In this document: positions 14,177 to 21,888 of the stretch, one piece after another
Layout: every line of letters begins with the position of its first letter
Position numbering within the stretch: the first letter of the stretch is position 1
Assembly: GCA_023301545.1 (NCBI GenBank)
Contig: JALZUI010000038.1
Location: 1 to 26,716, forward strand
Reading direction: 5' to 3'
From: Akkermansiaceae bacterium
Lineage (GTDB): Bacteria; Verrucomicrobiota; Verrucomicrobiia; Verrucomicrobiales; Akkermansiaceae
Length of the DNA: 26,716 nt
Notes under the pieces: generated by a model
Database searches by the model: none
What the model was told of the DNA's origin: nothing
The model's input: only the letters and a program-made list of their open reading frames with translations
Made by a program: the position numbers and the translations under genes

Positions 14177-16003
14177 ATGGCAACTGAAAAAACGAGTTCT
14201 AGCTCTAAAGCAAAGAAAAAAGCACCAGCTAAAAAAACTGCTTCTAAGAAACCCGTTGCCAAAAAAGCGACCAAAAAAGCTGTTACTAAGAAAGTCGCCG
14301 CCAAAAAAGTAGTTGCTAAAAAAACTGCAGCCAAAAAGGCGCCGAAAAAAGAAGCTAAGAAAGCGACCAAAAAGGAATCCAAGCTTGATAAGAGCGTCCT
14401 CACTCAGACCGAGAACTCGGATCTAAAAGACAAGGTTCGTGATCTCGTACTGCTAGCCAAGGAACAAGGTTACTTAACTTACGATGACATCAATGATGCT
14501 CTACCGAAGAACATTGTAGAGCCAGCCGAACTAGAAAGCGTCATGGATCAGCTCAACTCGATGGAGTTTGATATCATCGACGCTGCTGAAGTCGACCGTT
14601 ACCGTGACTCTAAAGGCGCCGAGACGGCAATTGAAGACCCTAAGGAGAAACTCGACATCCTTGACGACCCCGTTCGTATGTACCTCAAGCAGATGGGACA
14701 AGTCCCTCTGCTAACTAGAGAACAAGAAGTAGAAATCTCTAAGCGAATTGAAACTGCGGAAAGCAATGTCCAAAAGAACTTCCACAAGTTCGGTTTCACT
14801 GCCGATTGCTACCTTGAACTCGCTGATAAGCTCCAAAAAGGAAAGGAGCGTTTTGACCGTATTATTCTCGACAAGAAAATTGAAAGTCGTGAGCGCTATA
14901 TGAAGGTTCTTCCGAAGCTCTGCGATCAAGTCATCCAGCTTCACGAATCCACAGCCTCCGCCTTCCGCAACCTGAACTCTAAGGCCGCTCGTAATAAGGA
15001 AGAGCACGCAGAAACGATTAAGAAAAACATCCAGACACTGGACCGTCTCTACAGTCGCTTCTACTACAAGCAAAAGGTCATTGAGGATTTTTGTCTCAAT
15101 GTTGATGACTATAAAAAGCGTTTTGATAAGTACGAACACAAGCTCCAATCCTCACCAGGTGATAAGGAGTTCGAAACGAAGCTAAACGAAGTCCAGCAAG
15201 AAGTGTGGCACCTAGCCCCTGACTTCCAAGAAACTGAAGCCGAACTCAATAAGTGGATTAAAGCGGCGATTAAAGCGAAAGAAGAAATGGTCGAAGCTAA
15301 CCTCCGACTCGTAATCTCTATTGCTAAGAAGTACACCAACCGTGGACTCTCCTTCCTCGACCTCATTCAAGAAGGTAATATGGGACTCATGAAAGCGGTT
15401 GAAAAGTTTGAATACCGCCGTGGGTACAAATTCTCTACTTATGCGACATGGTGGATCCGTCAAGCGATCACTCGTTCGATCGCAGACCAGGCGAGAACAA
15501 TCCGTATTCCTGTGCACATGATTGAGACGATCAACAAGCTCATGCGCGTGCAGAAACAGCTCGTGCAAGAGTACGGACGTGAACCGACCGCCGATGAAAT
15601 CGCGGAGGAGATTCACCTCCCAGTTGAACGTGTCCGTGCCGTCCTCAAGATGGCACAGCAACCAATCTCTCTCCAAGCTCCTGTTGGTGATTCAGACGAC
15701 ACATCCTTTGGTGATTTCATCGAAGATAAAGCGGCTGATAACCCAATGGAAGAAGCAGGGTTCTCCATGCTTAAGGATAAGATCAACGATGTCCTCGACA
15801 CCCTTACAGAGCGTGAACGCGAAGTACTAGAGCAACGCTTTGGACTTAAGGATGGTTACTCCCGCACACTTGAGGAAGTAGGCCGCCAATTCCAGGTTAC
15901 TCGTGAACGTATTCGTCAGATCGAAGCGAAAGCACTTCGTAAGATGCGTCACCCAACCCGTATCAGAAAGCTCGAAGGGTTCATCGACATGAACAACCTC
16001 TAG
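14177..16003 (+). CDS. rpoD: Primary RNA polymerase sigma factor (sigma-70) with lysine-rich tail
   Basis: The product is a 608-residue housekeeping sigma factor. Residues 1-73 are a low-complexity Lys/Ala tail. Region 1.1 follows (DLVLLAKEQGYLTYDDINDALP), then region 1.2 (DPVRMYLKQMGQVPLLTREQE), and a long charged helical insert of the sigma-70 non-conserved type (about 200-370). Region 2 has NLRLVISIAKKYTNRGLSFLD, LIQEGNMGLMKAVEKFEY, and the -10-melting FSTYATWWIRQAITRSIADQ. Region 3 starts at IRIPVHMIETINKL, and region 4 has the -35-binding RTLEEVGRQFQVTRERIRQIEAKAL. This domain set is that of the essential group 1 sigma. The tail shows KK pairs about every five residues (19/20, 24/25, 29/30, 38/39, 43/44, 48/49, 53/54), like histone H1 C-termini. 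The start is the ATG at 14177, preceded by pyrimidine-rich TTTCACCT and no Shine-Dalgarno motif. Confidence 0.97.
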   Translation: MATEKTSSSSKAKKKAPAKKTASKKPVAKKATKKAVTKKVAAKKVVAKKTAAKKAPKKEAKKATKKESKLDKSVLTQTENSDLKDKVRDLVLLAKEQGYLTYDDINDALPKNIVEPAELESVMDQLNSMEFDIIDAAEVDRYRDSKGAETAIEDPKEKLDILDDPVRMYLKQMGQVPLLTREQEVEISKRIETAESNVQKNFHKFGFTADCYLELADKLQKGKERFDRIILDKKIESRERYMKVLPKLCDQVIQLHESTASAFRNLNSKAARNKEEHAETIKKNIQTLDRLYSRFYYKQKVIEDFCLNVDDYKKRFDKYEHKLQSSPGDKEFETKLNEVQQEVWHLAPDFQETEAELNKWIKAAIKAKEEMVEANLRLVISIAKKYTNRGLSFLDLIQEGNMGLMKAVEKFEYRRGYKFSTYATWWIRQAITRSIADQARTIRIPVHMIETINKLMRVQKQLVQEYGREPTADEIAEEIHLPVERVRAVLKMAQQPISLQAPVGDSDDTSFGDFIEDKAADNPMEEAGFSMLKDKINDVLDTLTEREREVLEQRFGLKDGYSRTLEEVGRQFQVTRERIRQIEAKALRKMRHPTRIRKLEGFIDMNNL

Positions 16004-16021
16004 AATTAACTCTTAGGTAAC

Positions 16022-16053
16022 AAAAAGGCGGACTACTACAGTCCGCCTTTTTT
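16022..16053. terminator. Bidirectional terminator between rpoD and lpxA
   Basis: GGCGGACT (16027-16034) pairs with AGTCCGCC (16040-16047) around ACTAC, flanked by AAAAA on the left and TTTTTT on the right. It can serve both the rpoD transcript and the convergent lpxA transcript. Confidence 0.85.
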
Positions 16054-16081
16054 GTGAATTGAGCCCCCCTTCCGAGGTTAT

Positions 16082-16846
16082 TTAGCGAGTAACCCCGCGC
16101 CCCTCTGCGGCAATGATAAAGTCGCGAATTTCCGCAATCAAGCCAGTGGCCTCTGTTTTATTTTCTAATGGCGTCTGCATATTCTGCTCTTTGTCTAAGA
16201 AGAACGCTTTGTACGCATTCTTAACCTCCCTGACCTCCTCTTTATTAAAGCCGCGTCGTTTCATTCCCACTAAGTTCACTCCTCGCAACTCTGCTGGGCT
16301 TCCGTCAGCGATCGTAAACGGAGGGACATCTTGAACAATTTTAGAACACCCCCCTATTATACTATGTCTCCCGATTCGACAAAACTGATGAACTCCTGCA
16401 AGGCCGCTGATAATCGCATAATCACCTACAACTACATGACCAGCAATCGTCCCGTTATTAGAAAAGATACAGTGATCCCCTACTTCGCAATCGTGTGCTA
16501 CGTGAGCGTAGGCGAGGAAATTATTATCGTTCCCAATCTTAGTCGGCACCGTCTTACTTGTGCTTCGGTGAATGGTAACACTCTCGCGGAACACATTACG
16601 GTCGCCAATCACTAGAGAGGTTGGTTCGCCCTCATACTTAAGGTCTTGTGTTCGCGCTCCGATAGAGGCGAAAGGGTAGAACTCATTCCCCTCACCAATC
16701 GTCGTATTACTCTCGACCACAACGTGAGAGTGAAACTTACAGCCTGCGCCAACGGTTACCCCATCGCCAATAATCGTGTAAGCTCCAATGTGAACTCCTT
16801 CGGCAACGGTAGCGTTAGGCGAGATAATAGCAGTTGGGTGGATCAT
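16082..16846 (-). CDS. lpxA: UDP-N-acetylglucosamine acyltransferase (lipid A synthesis)
   Basis: The product is a 254-residue left-handed beta-helix enzyme that transfers an acyl chain from acyl-ACP to UDP-GlcNAc, the first step of lipid A synthesis in the cytoplasm. Hexapeptide repeats run through the first ~190 residues (IHPTAIISPNATVAEGVHIG and so on). The catalytic His is His118 in YAHVAHDCEVGDHC. GVHQFCRIGRHSIIGGCSKIVQDVPPF is diagnostic for LpxA against other hexapeptide transferases. The C-terminal helical segment is normal. The gene stands alone, not in the lpxD-fabZ-lpxA-lpxB cluster known from proteobacteria. It is divergent from ilvC. Its presence indicates an LPS outer membrane. 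Confidence 0.95.
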   Translation of the reverse strand: MIHPTAIISPNATVAEGVHIGAYTIIGDGVTVGAGCKFHSHVVVESNTTIGEGNEFYPFASIGARTQDLKYEGEPTSLVIGDRNVFRESVTIHRSTSKTVPTKIGNDNNFLAYAHVAHDCEVGDHCIFSNNGTIAGHVVVGDYAIISGLAGVHQFCRIGRHSIIGGCSKIVQDVPPFTIADGSPAELRGVNLVGMKRRGFNKEEVREVKNAYKAFFLDKEQNMQTPLENKTEATGLIAEIRDFIIAAEGRGVTR

Positions 16847-16997
16847 GATTTAGTTAAGTTATCTGAATAATCACCTCAAAAAAGCCAGAAATGCGAGGAG
16901 GAAGCAAAACTTTTCTGCAAATTCGGAAAGGCAAGCTTGACGCATGCCACTATTATGAGCACGTTGACCGACTTAAATCATAACACACACTGGAATT

Positions 16998-18047
16998 ATG
17001 GCAGCAAAAATTTATACAGACGCAGATGCAAACATCGACGCGGTTAAGTCACGTAAGCTCGCAATCATCGGATTCGGTTCACAAGGACACGCACACGCCC
17101 TCAACCTTAAAGATAGTGGATGCGAAGTCATCATTGGTCTTCACGCCACTTCTAAGTCACGCGAAGTAGCTTCTAAACTTGGTTTCCAAGTAATGGATGT
17201 TGCGGAAGCAGTTACCGCTTCTGACGTGATCATGATCGCAACTCCTGACACCGTTATCCCATCCCTTTACGAAAAAGACATCGCACCAAGCCTCACCGCT
17301 GGTAAGACACTCTTCTTCGCACACGGTTTCGCAGTTCACTACGGATTCGTTACTCCACCAGAAGACGTAAACGTTGCTCTCGTAGCTCCTAAAGGTCCTG
17401 GTCACACAGTACGTAGCCAGTTCACACAAAACAAAGGTGTTCCTGGTCTCGTAGCAATCCACCAAGACGCGACTGGCGACACGCTTGAAATCGCACTCGG
17501 TTGGGCTAAAGGCCTCGGCTGTACACGTGGTGGTGTTTTCGAAACAAACTTCCGTGAAGAAACCAACACTGACCTCTTCGGTGAGCAAGTAGTTCTCTGT
17601 GGTGGTGCTTCTGCACTTGTTAAGGCTGGATTCGAGACTCTCGTTGAAGCTGGATACCAACCTGAAATGGCTTACTTTGAGTGTCTCCATGAGCTTAAGC
17701 TTATCGTTGACCTCATGATCGAATCTGGAATTGCTGGAATGCGCTTCTCAATCTCTGAAACTGCAGAGTGGGGTGACGTATCAGTAGGACCAAAAATCAT
17801 CGACGCATCTGTTAAAGAGCGCATGAAGCAACAACTTAAGGACATCGAAGAAGGCAAATTCGCGAAAGAGTGGATGGCTGAATACGAAGGTGGTTACCAG
17901 AAGTTCAACAAGATCCGTGAAGAAGAATCTAAGCACCAGATCGAAGAAGTTGGCACACGCCTCCGTTCAATGATGAGCTGGCACGGTGGTGAGAAGAAAA
18001 TTGAAGCTGGCATGAGCCAAGCTGCATACGTCTCAGGCACTAAGTAA
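16998..18047 (+). CDS. ilvC: Ketol-acid reductoisomerase, class I
   Basis: The product is a 349-residue NAD(P)H- and Mg-dependent enzyme that isomerises and reduces acetolactate (or acetohydroxybutyrate) in valine, leucine and isoleucine synthesis. The N-terminal Rossmann motif is GFGSQGHAHALNLKDSG, with the cofactor-loop segment GLHATSKSREVA. The family block LVAPKGPGHTVRSQF is intact. The C-terminal knotted domain contains FGEQVVLCGGASALVKAGFETL and the metal-binding YFECLHELKLIVDLM, then ISETAEWGD. The size is that of the short class I enzymes. Codon use is visibly richer in preferred codons such as GGT, CGT and CTC than in neighbouring genes, consistent with high expression. The ATG at 16998 has only a weak GGA upstream. 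The gene is a single unit with a strong terminator, and no ilvB/ilvN/leu genes are nearby. Confidence 0.97.
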   Translation: MAAKIYTDADANIDAVKSRKLAIIGFGSQGHAHALNLKDSGCEVIIGLHATSKSREVASKLGFQVMDVAEAVTASDVIMIATPDTVIPSLYEKDIAPSLTAGKTLFFAHGFAVHYGFVTPPEDVNVALVAPKGPGHTVRSQFTQNKGVPGLVAIHQDATGDTLEIALGWAKGLGCTRGGVFETNFREETNTDLFGEQVVLCGGASALVKAGFETLVEAGYQPEMAYFECLHELKLIVDLMIESGIAGMRFSISETAEWGDVSVGPKIIDASVKERMKQQLKDIEEGKFAKEWMAEYEGGYQKFNKIREEESKHQIEEVGTRLRSMMSWHGGEKKIEAGMSQAAYVSGTK

Positions 18048-18069
18048 GTTCTTCCTAGAAGATATAAAT

Positions 18070-18105
18070 AAAAAGGCTCCTCCCAAATCGGGAGGAGCCT
18101 TTTTT
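18070..18105. terminator. Bidirectional terminator between ilvC and the subtilase-like gene
   Basis: GGCTCCTCCC (18075-18084) pairs with GGGAGGAGCC (18090-18099) around AAATC, a perfect 10-bp G/C-rich stem flanked by A5 and T6. This is the strongest terminator in the window. It can serve both convergent genes. Confidence 0.9.
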
Positions 18106-18127
18106 ATGCCCTCAAAATTAAGGATTA

Positions 18128-19762
18128 TTACTGCCAGTAACGGAAACGGTAGAAATGACGATCTACAGTAGGAGCTGGCACCGCCCAAGTATGAGTTGCC
18201 CCAGTTGGAGTAAAGCTCTCAACAAAGGTAAATTCACCAGCAAGGTCAGGACTCTCCCAGACTTCATACTCTACTCCAGGGATTAAGTCAGAGAGTAGGA
18301 TTTCACTATCAGAGACATCAGCCTCCAAGGGGGAAACAGCCTCTCCTAGATTAATCCGCCAAGCTAACGCCGCGTCAGTCGGGATTACTGCACCACTATT
18401 ATTCGAGAGCGTCAGCGTGTAACTTCCTGGGGCTAATGAGGGAATGTGAATATACTCCACATTATCCACACTACTATCAGAGACAATCGGTGATGCGAGT
18501 TCTCCTCCATCTAAACTTAAACGGAGATCCGCTAAATCTTGAGGCACATAAGCCCACTGTGTATTATTACGCTGTCCAACTGATTGCTCTGTAATCTCTC
18601 GATGCCAGCAGAGGGCGACATTAATTTCGGCTCCATCTACTTGCTCAGGCACAGTGAAGCTATAGGTCAAATCAGAACCCGCTATGTCGTTAGGCCGAAC
18701 CCAACCATATCGGGCAAGACTTCCACCAGCGTGCTCCCCAGCTTCAATAAGACGGTGAGTGTGAAAGGCATTAATCTCCCCTGCGCCAAACCTCTCGTCC
18801 AGAGGCCGAGTCTCTGAACCGTCCGTTGACATATTCGACCAATTAGGAAATTCTTCCTTAGTCGCCCCTGCCAATAAAATTGCTTTTTGTAAGTCTGTAT
18901 TCCCTGTAACTGTCGTATCTCCCAGAGAGTTTGCAAAACCATAATTATAAGCTGCAACGGATGAAACTTGGCCAGTAGCAAAACTTGTAGCGGAATCTGG
19001 GCTTACAACATCAGGCTTTGTTCGCCCTGCCGTGATTCCAAACGAGACGTAAGCATCAGTAGTATCCCCTGAAGAATGGCCTCCATTCGTCCGGCCTACA
19101 GAGATTCCATTATAAGCGAGCCCCCAGAGCTCAGGCACCTGTGATCCAGAGCCATTATTCAGGCCAGTTACCATCAAAGTGTTCCCTTCTGAGGCTTGGT
19201 AGTCAAAGCGATTTATCCAATCCTTGTAATCTTCTTCTGAAATAACTCCAGCAGGGTCTCTGTCTGAAATCCATGCAAAAGATGCAACCTTTCCAGGGTA
19301 AGGATCCATCTGGTCAGATAGGTGATAAGAAATTCCTCCAATAGTCGTCTGCGAAGCCAAAAAAGGATTAACCAGATCAGAAAGAAAGCCTCCAGCTGAA
19401 TAGACTGAAATATCATTCGTTCCCGTCATGAACGAAGCGGTGGAGAAATAGCGATTGCCCACAGTATTCGCGTGCCCAGATCGAGCAGAGGCCTCATCGC
19501 TAACATTCTCAAAGGTCTTATTCGTATAGATTCCAGATGTAACCGCAAAGGTCCCAGAACCTGCCGTAGGCATATAATTCCCCAATCCGTTGCTAGCCTC
19601 CACCTGCATCAGTGGCACTCCGTCTGTGTATGACGTGGGCAAATCTGACACTTGTAAGTAATCTAACAACTTTACCAAACCAACCTCGTCGCGCCATTGT
19701 GCTGAAACTGTTAGCGTGGAGGCGGAGATAAATAAGAGAGGTAAGTTTCGAGAAAAGGACAT
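18128..19762 (-). CDS. Secreted subtilase-like (S8) protein with Glu in place of the catalytic Asp
   Basis: The product is a 544-residue protein with an N-terminal signal peptide (LPLLFISASTLTVSA, then QW). The middle resembles a subtilase: GHANTVGNRYF (His97) sits where HGTHVAG is expected, GLNNGSGS (about 202-204) where the oxyanion-hole Asn lies, and KPDVVSPDSATSFATG provides Ser260. The segment expected to hold the Asp (VIDTG-like) reads VPLMQVEASN, with Glu55 in its place. After the peptidase part comes a jelly-roll-like region, then a C-terminal domain (ILLSDLIPGVEYEVWESPDL to HFYRFRYW) of the kind frequent in secreted verrucomicrobial proteins. The start is the ATG at 19762, 72 bases after the tyrA stop. 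It is either an active peptidase with an altered triad or a non-catalytic relative. I infer the family by eye and did not align it. Confidence 0.72.
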   Translation of the reverse strand: MSFSRNLPLLFISASTLTVSAQWRDEVGLVKLLDYLQVSDLPTSYTDGVPLMQVEASNGLGNYMPTAGSGTFAVTSGIYTNKTFENVSDEASARSGHANTVGNRYFSTASFMTGTNDISVYSAGGFLSDLVNPFLASQTTIGGISYHLSDQMDPYPGKVASFAWISDRDPAGVISEEDYKDWINRFDYQASEGNTLMVTGLNNGSGSQVPELWGLAYNGISVGRTNGGHSSGDTTDAYVSFGITAGRTKPDVVSPDSATSFATGQVSSVAAYNYGFANSLGDTTVTGNTDLQKAILLAGATKEEFPNWSNMSTDGSETRPLDERFGAGEINAFHTHRLIEAGEHAGGSLARYGWVRPNDIAGSDLTYSFTVPEQVDGAEINVALCWHREITEQSVGQRNNTQWAYVPQDLADLRLSLDGGELASPIVSDSSVDNVEYIHIPSLAPGSYTLTLSNNSGAVIPTDAALAWRINLGEAVSPLEADVSDSEILLSDLIPGVEYEVWESPDLAGEFTFVESFTPTGATHTWAVPAPTVDRHFYRFRYWQ

Positions 19763-19788
19763 AAGCGATACTATTACAGCGTCACGAT

Positions 19789-19835
19789 AGCCCCTCGTTA
19801 CTTATTTTACTAATAAATAACTAAAAAAAGGGGCT
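19789..19835. repeat. Long inverted repeat between tyrA and the subtilase-like gene
   Basis: AGCCCCT (19789-19795) and AGGGGCT (19829-19835) are perfect arms separated by 33 bases, within which GTTACTTATTT and ATAAATAAC pair imperfectly, extending the hairpin. One arm begins in the tyrA stop codon. No T-run follows on the minus strand, so it is not a standard intrinsic terminator. It may be a 3'-end-stabilising or leader structure. Confidence 0.4.
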
Positions 19836-20683
19836 CACAGAAAGTAGGCATCTCTTCGCCCTTTATCTTCGCGTAATAAAGCGGTCAACACTTCAAGATC
19901 CTCTGACTGCAATGCGATCTGGTATCGCTCGATGCGCTCCTTAACTTCCTGTAGATGCGCCGTAACCTTAGTAGAGTTTTCTGAGAGGATCCCGGCCCAG
20001 AGATCAGCATCACCAGAAGCCACACGAGAGGTGTCTTTTAAGCCTCCTCCTGAGAACTGCCCATTTCTCACATCACCCAACGCGATATGAGCACAGACTG
20101 AAGACAGAATGTGCGGAACATGACTCACCCTAGAAACCACTTTATCATGCTCCTCGGCAGTAAGCTGAGGAGCTTTCATCTTTAATGACTCCCAAAAGCT
20201 AACTAACGCTGATATGTGCTCCGTATTCGAGAAGGAATCAGGAGTAACAATACAAGTCGCTTCCAATAAAATTCGAGGATCTGAAAATTCAAACCCTTGC
20301 TGCTCCGAACCAGCCATTGGGTGAGAGCCAATAAAGGAATAGCCCTGGCTCCCTAAGTGGGGCTGTACCGCGTTCAATACCGCCACCTTCACACTGCCTA
20401 CGTCAGTAACGAGCTGAGCAGGAGTCAGACCCGCTTCAATTAGCTGTTGCGCCATCTCAGCCATGTAAGGAACGGGCGTCGCTAAAATAACTAATTCAGC
20501 CCCAGCGATCACCTCCGACAAATCTGTAGAAGCCTCAAACCCTGCTGCCTTCACAGCCTCTAGCTTAGCCGCATTGCGGCCCCAAAAAGCGACTTCATAC
20601 CCAACCTCACGGCAAGCGTAACCGATCGAACCTCCTAAGAGGCCTGGGGCAATTATCGCTATTTTGTTAAATTGTTTGATCAC
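19835..20683 (-). CDS. tyrA: Prephenate/arogenate dehydrogenase
   Basis: The product is a 282-residue NAD(P)-dependent oxidative decarboxylase on the tyrosine branch of aromatic amino-acid synthesis. The Rossmann motif is IIAPGLLGGSIGYACREVGY, followed by VTDVGSVKVAVLNAV and the active-site block FIGSHPMAGSEQQGFEFSD (His121). VSRVSHVPHILSS and GGGLKDTSRVASGDADLW complete the family pattern. There is no ACT domain and no fused chorismate mutase. The start is a GTG at 20683, which overlaps the stop of the upstream thioredoxin gene as GTGA, so translational coupling is likely. Whether prephenate or arogenate is used cannot be told by eye. The gene closes a hisB-hisH-thioredoxin-tyrA unit. Confidence 0.93.
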   Translation of the reverse strand: MIKQFNKIAIIAPGLLGGSIGYACREVGYEVAFWGRNAAKLEAVKAAGFEASTDLSEVIAGAELVILATPVPYMAEMAQQLIEAGLTPAQLVTDVGSVKVAVLNAVQPHLGSQGYSFIGSHPMAGSEQQGFEFSDPRILLEATCIVTPDSFSNTEHISALVSFWESLKMKAPQLTAEEHDKVVSRVSHVPHILSSVCAHIALGDVRNGQFSGGGLKDTSRVASGDADLWAGILSENSTKVTAHLQEVKERIERYQIALQSEDLEVLTALLREDKGRRDAYFL

Positions 20684-21270
20684 TCTTCTGATAGCTTGGT
20701 TTTAAGGTAGTTCATAGGAATTTCTACTCCATGATACAACCCATTTTTATCAAAGGACGTTTTTAGCACTTCGCCCATAGGGGTGCAAATCACGAGGCTC
20801 GGGTAAAGATGAGCCGGTGGAGAGAAATTCTCCTTAAACGCACTCACTTCAGATAATGAAATATGTGGGAACTTCATCCCCATTTGCTTAGCGTATTCTG
20901 CCATCTTAGATTCGGTCTTATCATCAGAAACTAAAACGATTTCAAACTGCGCGCCGTAAATTTCCTGATAAACTTCATAAAAGGTCACCAAGGTTGGACT
21001 AAACACCTTACAAGGCGCGCAGTAAGACGCCGTGTAATAAAAGGCGTAATACTTCTCAGGAGCCACGTCCTTACTTACGGAAGTCAAATGATCGCCAGAC
21101 AACTCTACAACCTTCCCTGCTAGGTAGGCATTGAGGTCTATAGGTTCCTGCACTGAATTTTTGGGAACCGACACTGCGGGCGCTTCTGATTGCTTCTCTG
21201 AACAGGAGCAGAACGCAACAACCGCGACCACGCATCCGATGAACCTCACTGTCGCCTCGAATACATTCAC
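20680..21270 (-). CDS. Exported thioredoxin-like protein, probable lipoprotein
   Basis: The product is a 196-residue thioredoxin-fold protein with an export signal (FIGCVVAVVAFCSCSEK). Cys23, with Ser before it, could be the lipid-attachment Cys, although the -3 position is Phe and so the lipobox is imperfect. The mature domain holds the redox motif YYTASYCAPCKVFSP, with CAPC at residues 84-87. It then has FEIVLVSDDKTESKMAEYAKQMGMKFP, like the tryparedoxin/nucleoredoxin and TlpA group, and a cis-Pro region (PPAHLYPSLVICTP). It probably reduces or isomerises envelope disulfides. The start is GTG at 21270, the only in-frame start that keeps a full signal peptide. It lies 6 bases after hisH and overlaps tyrA by 4 bases, so a redox lipoprotein is embedded in an amino-acid biosynthesis unit. 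Confidence 0.82.
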   Translation of the reverse strand: MNVFEATVRFIGCVVAVVAFCSCSEKQSEAPAVSVPKNSVQEPIDLNAYLAGKVVELSGDHLTSVSKDVAPEKYYAFYYTASYCAPCKVFSPTLVTFYEVYQEIYGAQFEIVLVSDDKTESKMAEYAKQMGMKFPHISLSEVSAFKENFSPPAHLYPSLVICTPMGEVLKTSFDKNGLYHGVEIPMNYLKTKLSEE

Positions 21271-21276
21271 TGCAAA

Positions 21277-21888
21277 TTACAGAGCTAAGAAGTTCTTAAG
21301 AAGCAGAAGCCCATTCTCTTGACTTTTTTCGGGGTGGAACTGAGTTGCCAAAAGGTTTCCACGAATCACGCAGGCCGTAAAGTTCTCGCCATATTCGCAG
21401 CTCCCAGCTCGCACGGACTCATCGACATCAACCGAATAGTACGAATGGACAAAATAGAAATAAGGGTCTTCGGGAAGGCCCTTCCAAAGTGCATGTGAGG
21501 GGTCAGTGACTTTAAGAGCATTCCAGCCCATGTGAGGCACCTTTAGAGAATCGCTCTCAAACTTAACAATCTGGCCATCTACAATATCGAACCCTTTTTT
21601 CCCTGGCGCTTCTTCGCTACCTGCAAATAAGAGCTGGTATCCAACACAAATCCCGAAAAAGGGTTTATCCTCCGCAATCCATTTCAGCGAGGCCTCAACT
21701 AAATCACGATTTTGCAGTTTTTGCAGACAATCGCCATACGCTCCTTGCCCGGGGAAGAGCAAATGCGTCAAACCGTCCATATCAGAAGGCTTCGAAACCA
21801 AGTTTACTGTGTACCCCAGCGATTCAACCGCCCGACTAAGCGAGCGAAGATTCCCGCCACCGTAGTCCACTATCCCAACCTCAGCCAT
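21277..21888 (-). CDS. hisH: Imidazole glycerol phosphate synthase, glutaminase subunit
   Basis: The product is a 203-residue class I glutamine amidotransferase that supplies ammonia to HisF, making imidazole glycerol phosphate and AICAR. The N-terminus VGIVDYGGGNLRSLSRAVES is typical. The nucleophile is Cys81 in FFGICVGYQLLF (the usual form is GICLGMQ). The catalytic His185 and Glu187 lie in TQFHPEKSQ. FVHSYYS is the conserved substrate-side motif. The start is the ATG at 21888, which overlaps the hisB stop by one base (TAATG), a strong sign of coupling. hisF and hisA, which usually follow, are not here; the next gene is a thioredoxin lipoprotein. Confidence 0.95.
   Translation of the reverse strand: MAEVGIVDYGGGNLRSLSRAVESLGYTVNLVSKPSDMDGLTHLLFPGQGAYGDCLQKLQNRDLVEASLKWIAEDKPFFGICVGYQLLFAGSEEAPGKKGFDIVDGQIVKFESDSLKVPHMGWNALKVTDPSHALWKGLPEDPYFYFVHSYYSVDVDESVRAGSCEYGENFTACVIRGNLLATQFHPEKSQENGLLLLKNFLAL

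Noticed and set aside
14146..14403. 85-residue minus-strand hydrophobic frame over the start of rpoD
   Set aside because: It is the complement of the Lys/Ala-rich tail codons, which reads as Phe/Leu/Ala. It is a compositional shadow, not a membrane protein.
16937..16997. Promoter for ilvC using TTGACG (16937) or TTGACC (16964)
   Set aside because: No acceptable -10 lies 16-18 bases downstream of either. TATTAT at 16951 is too close to the first.
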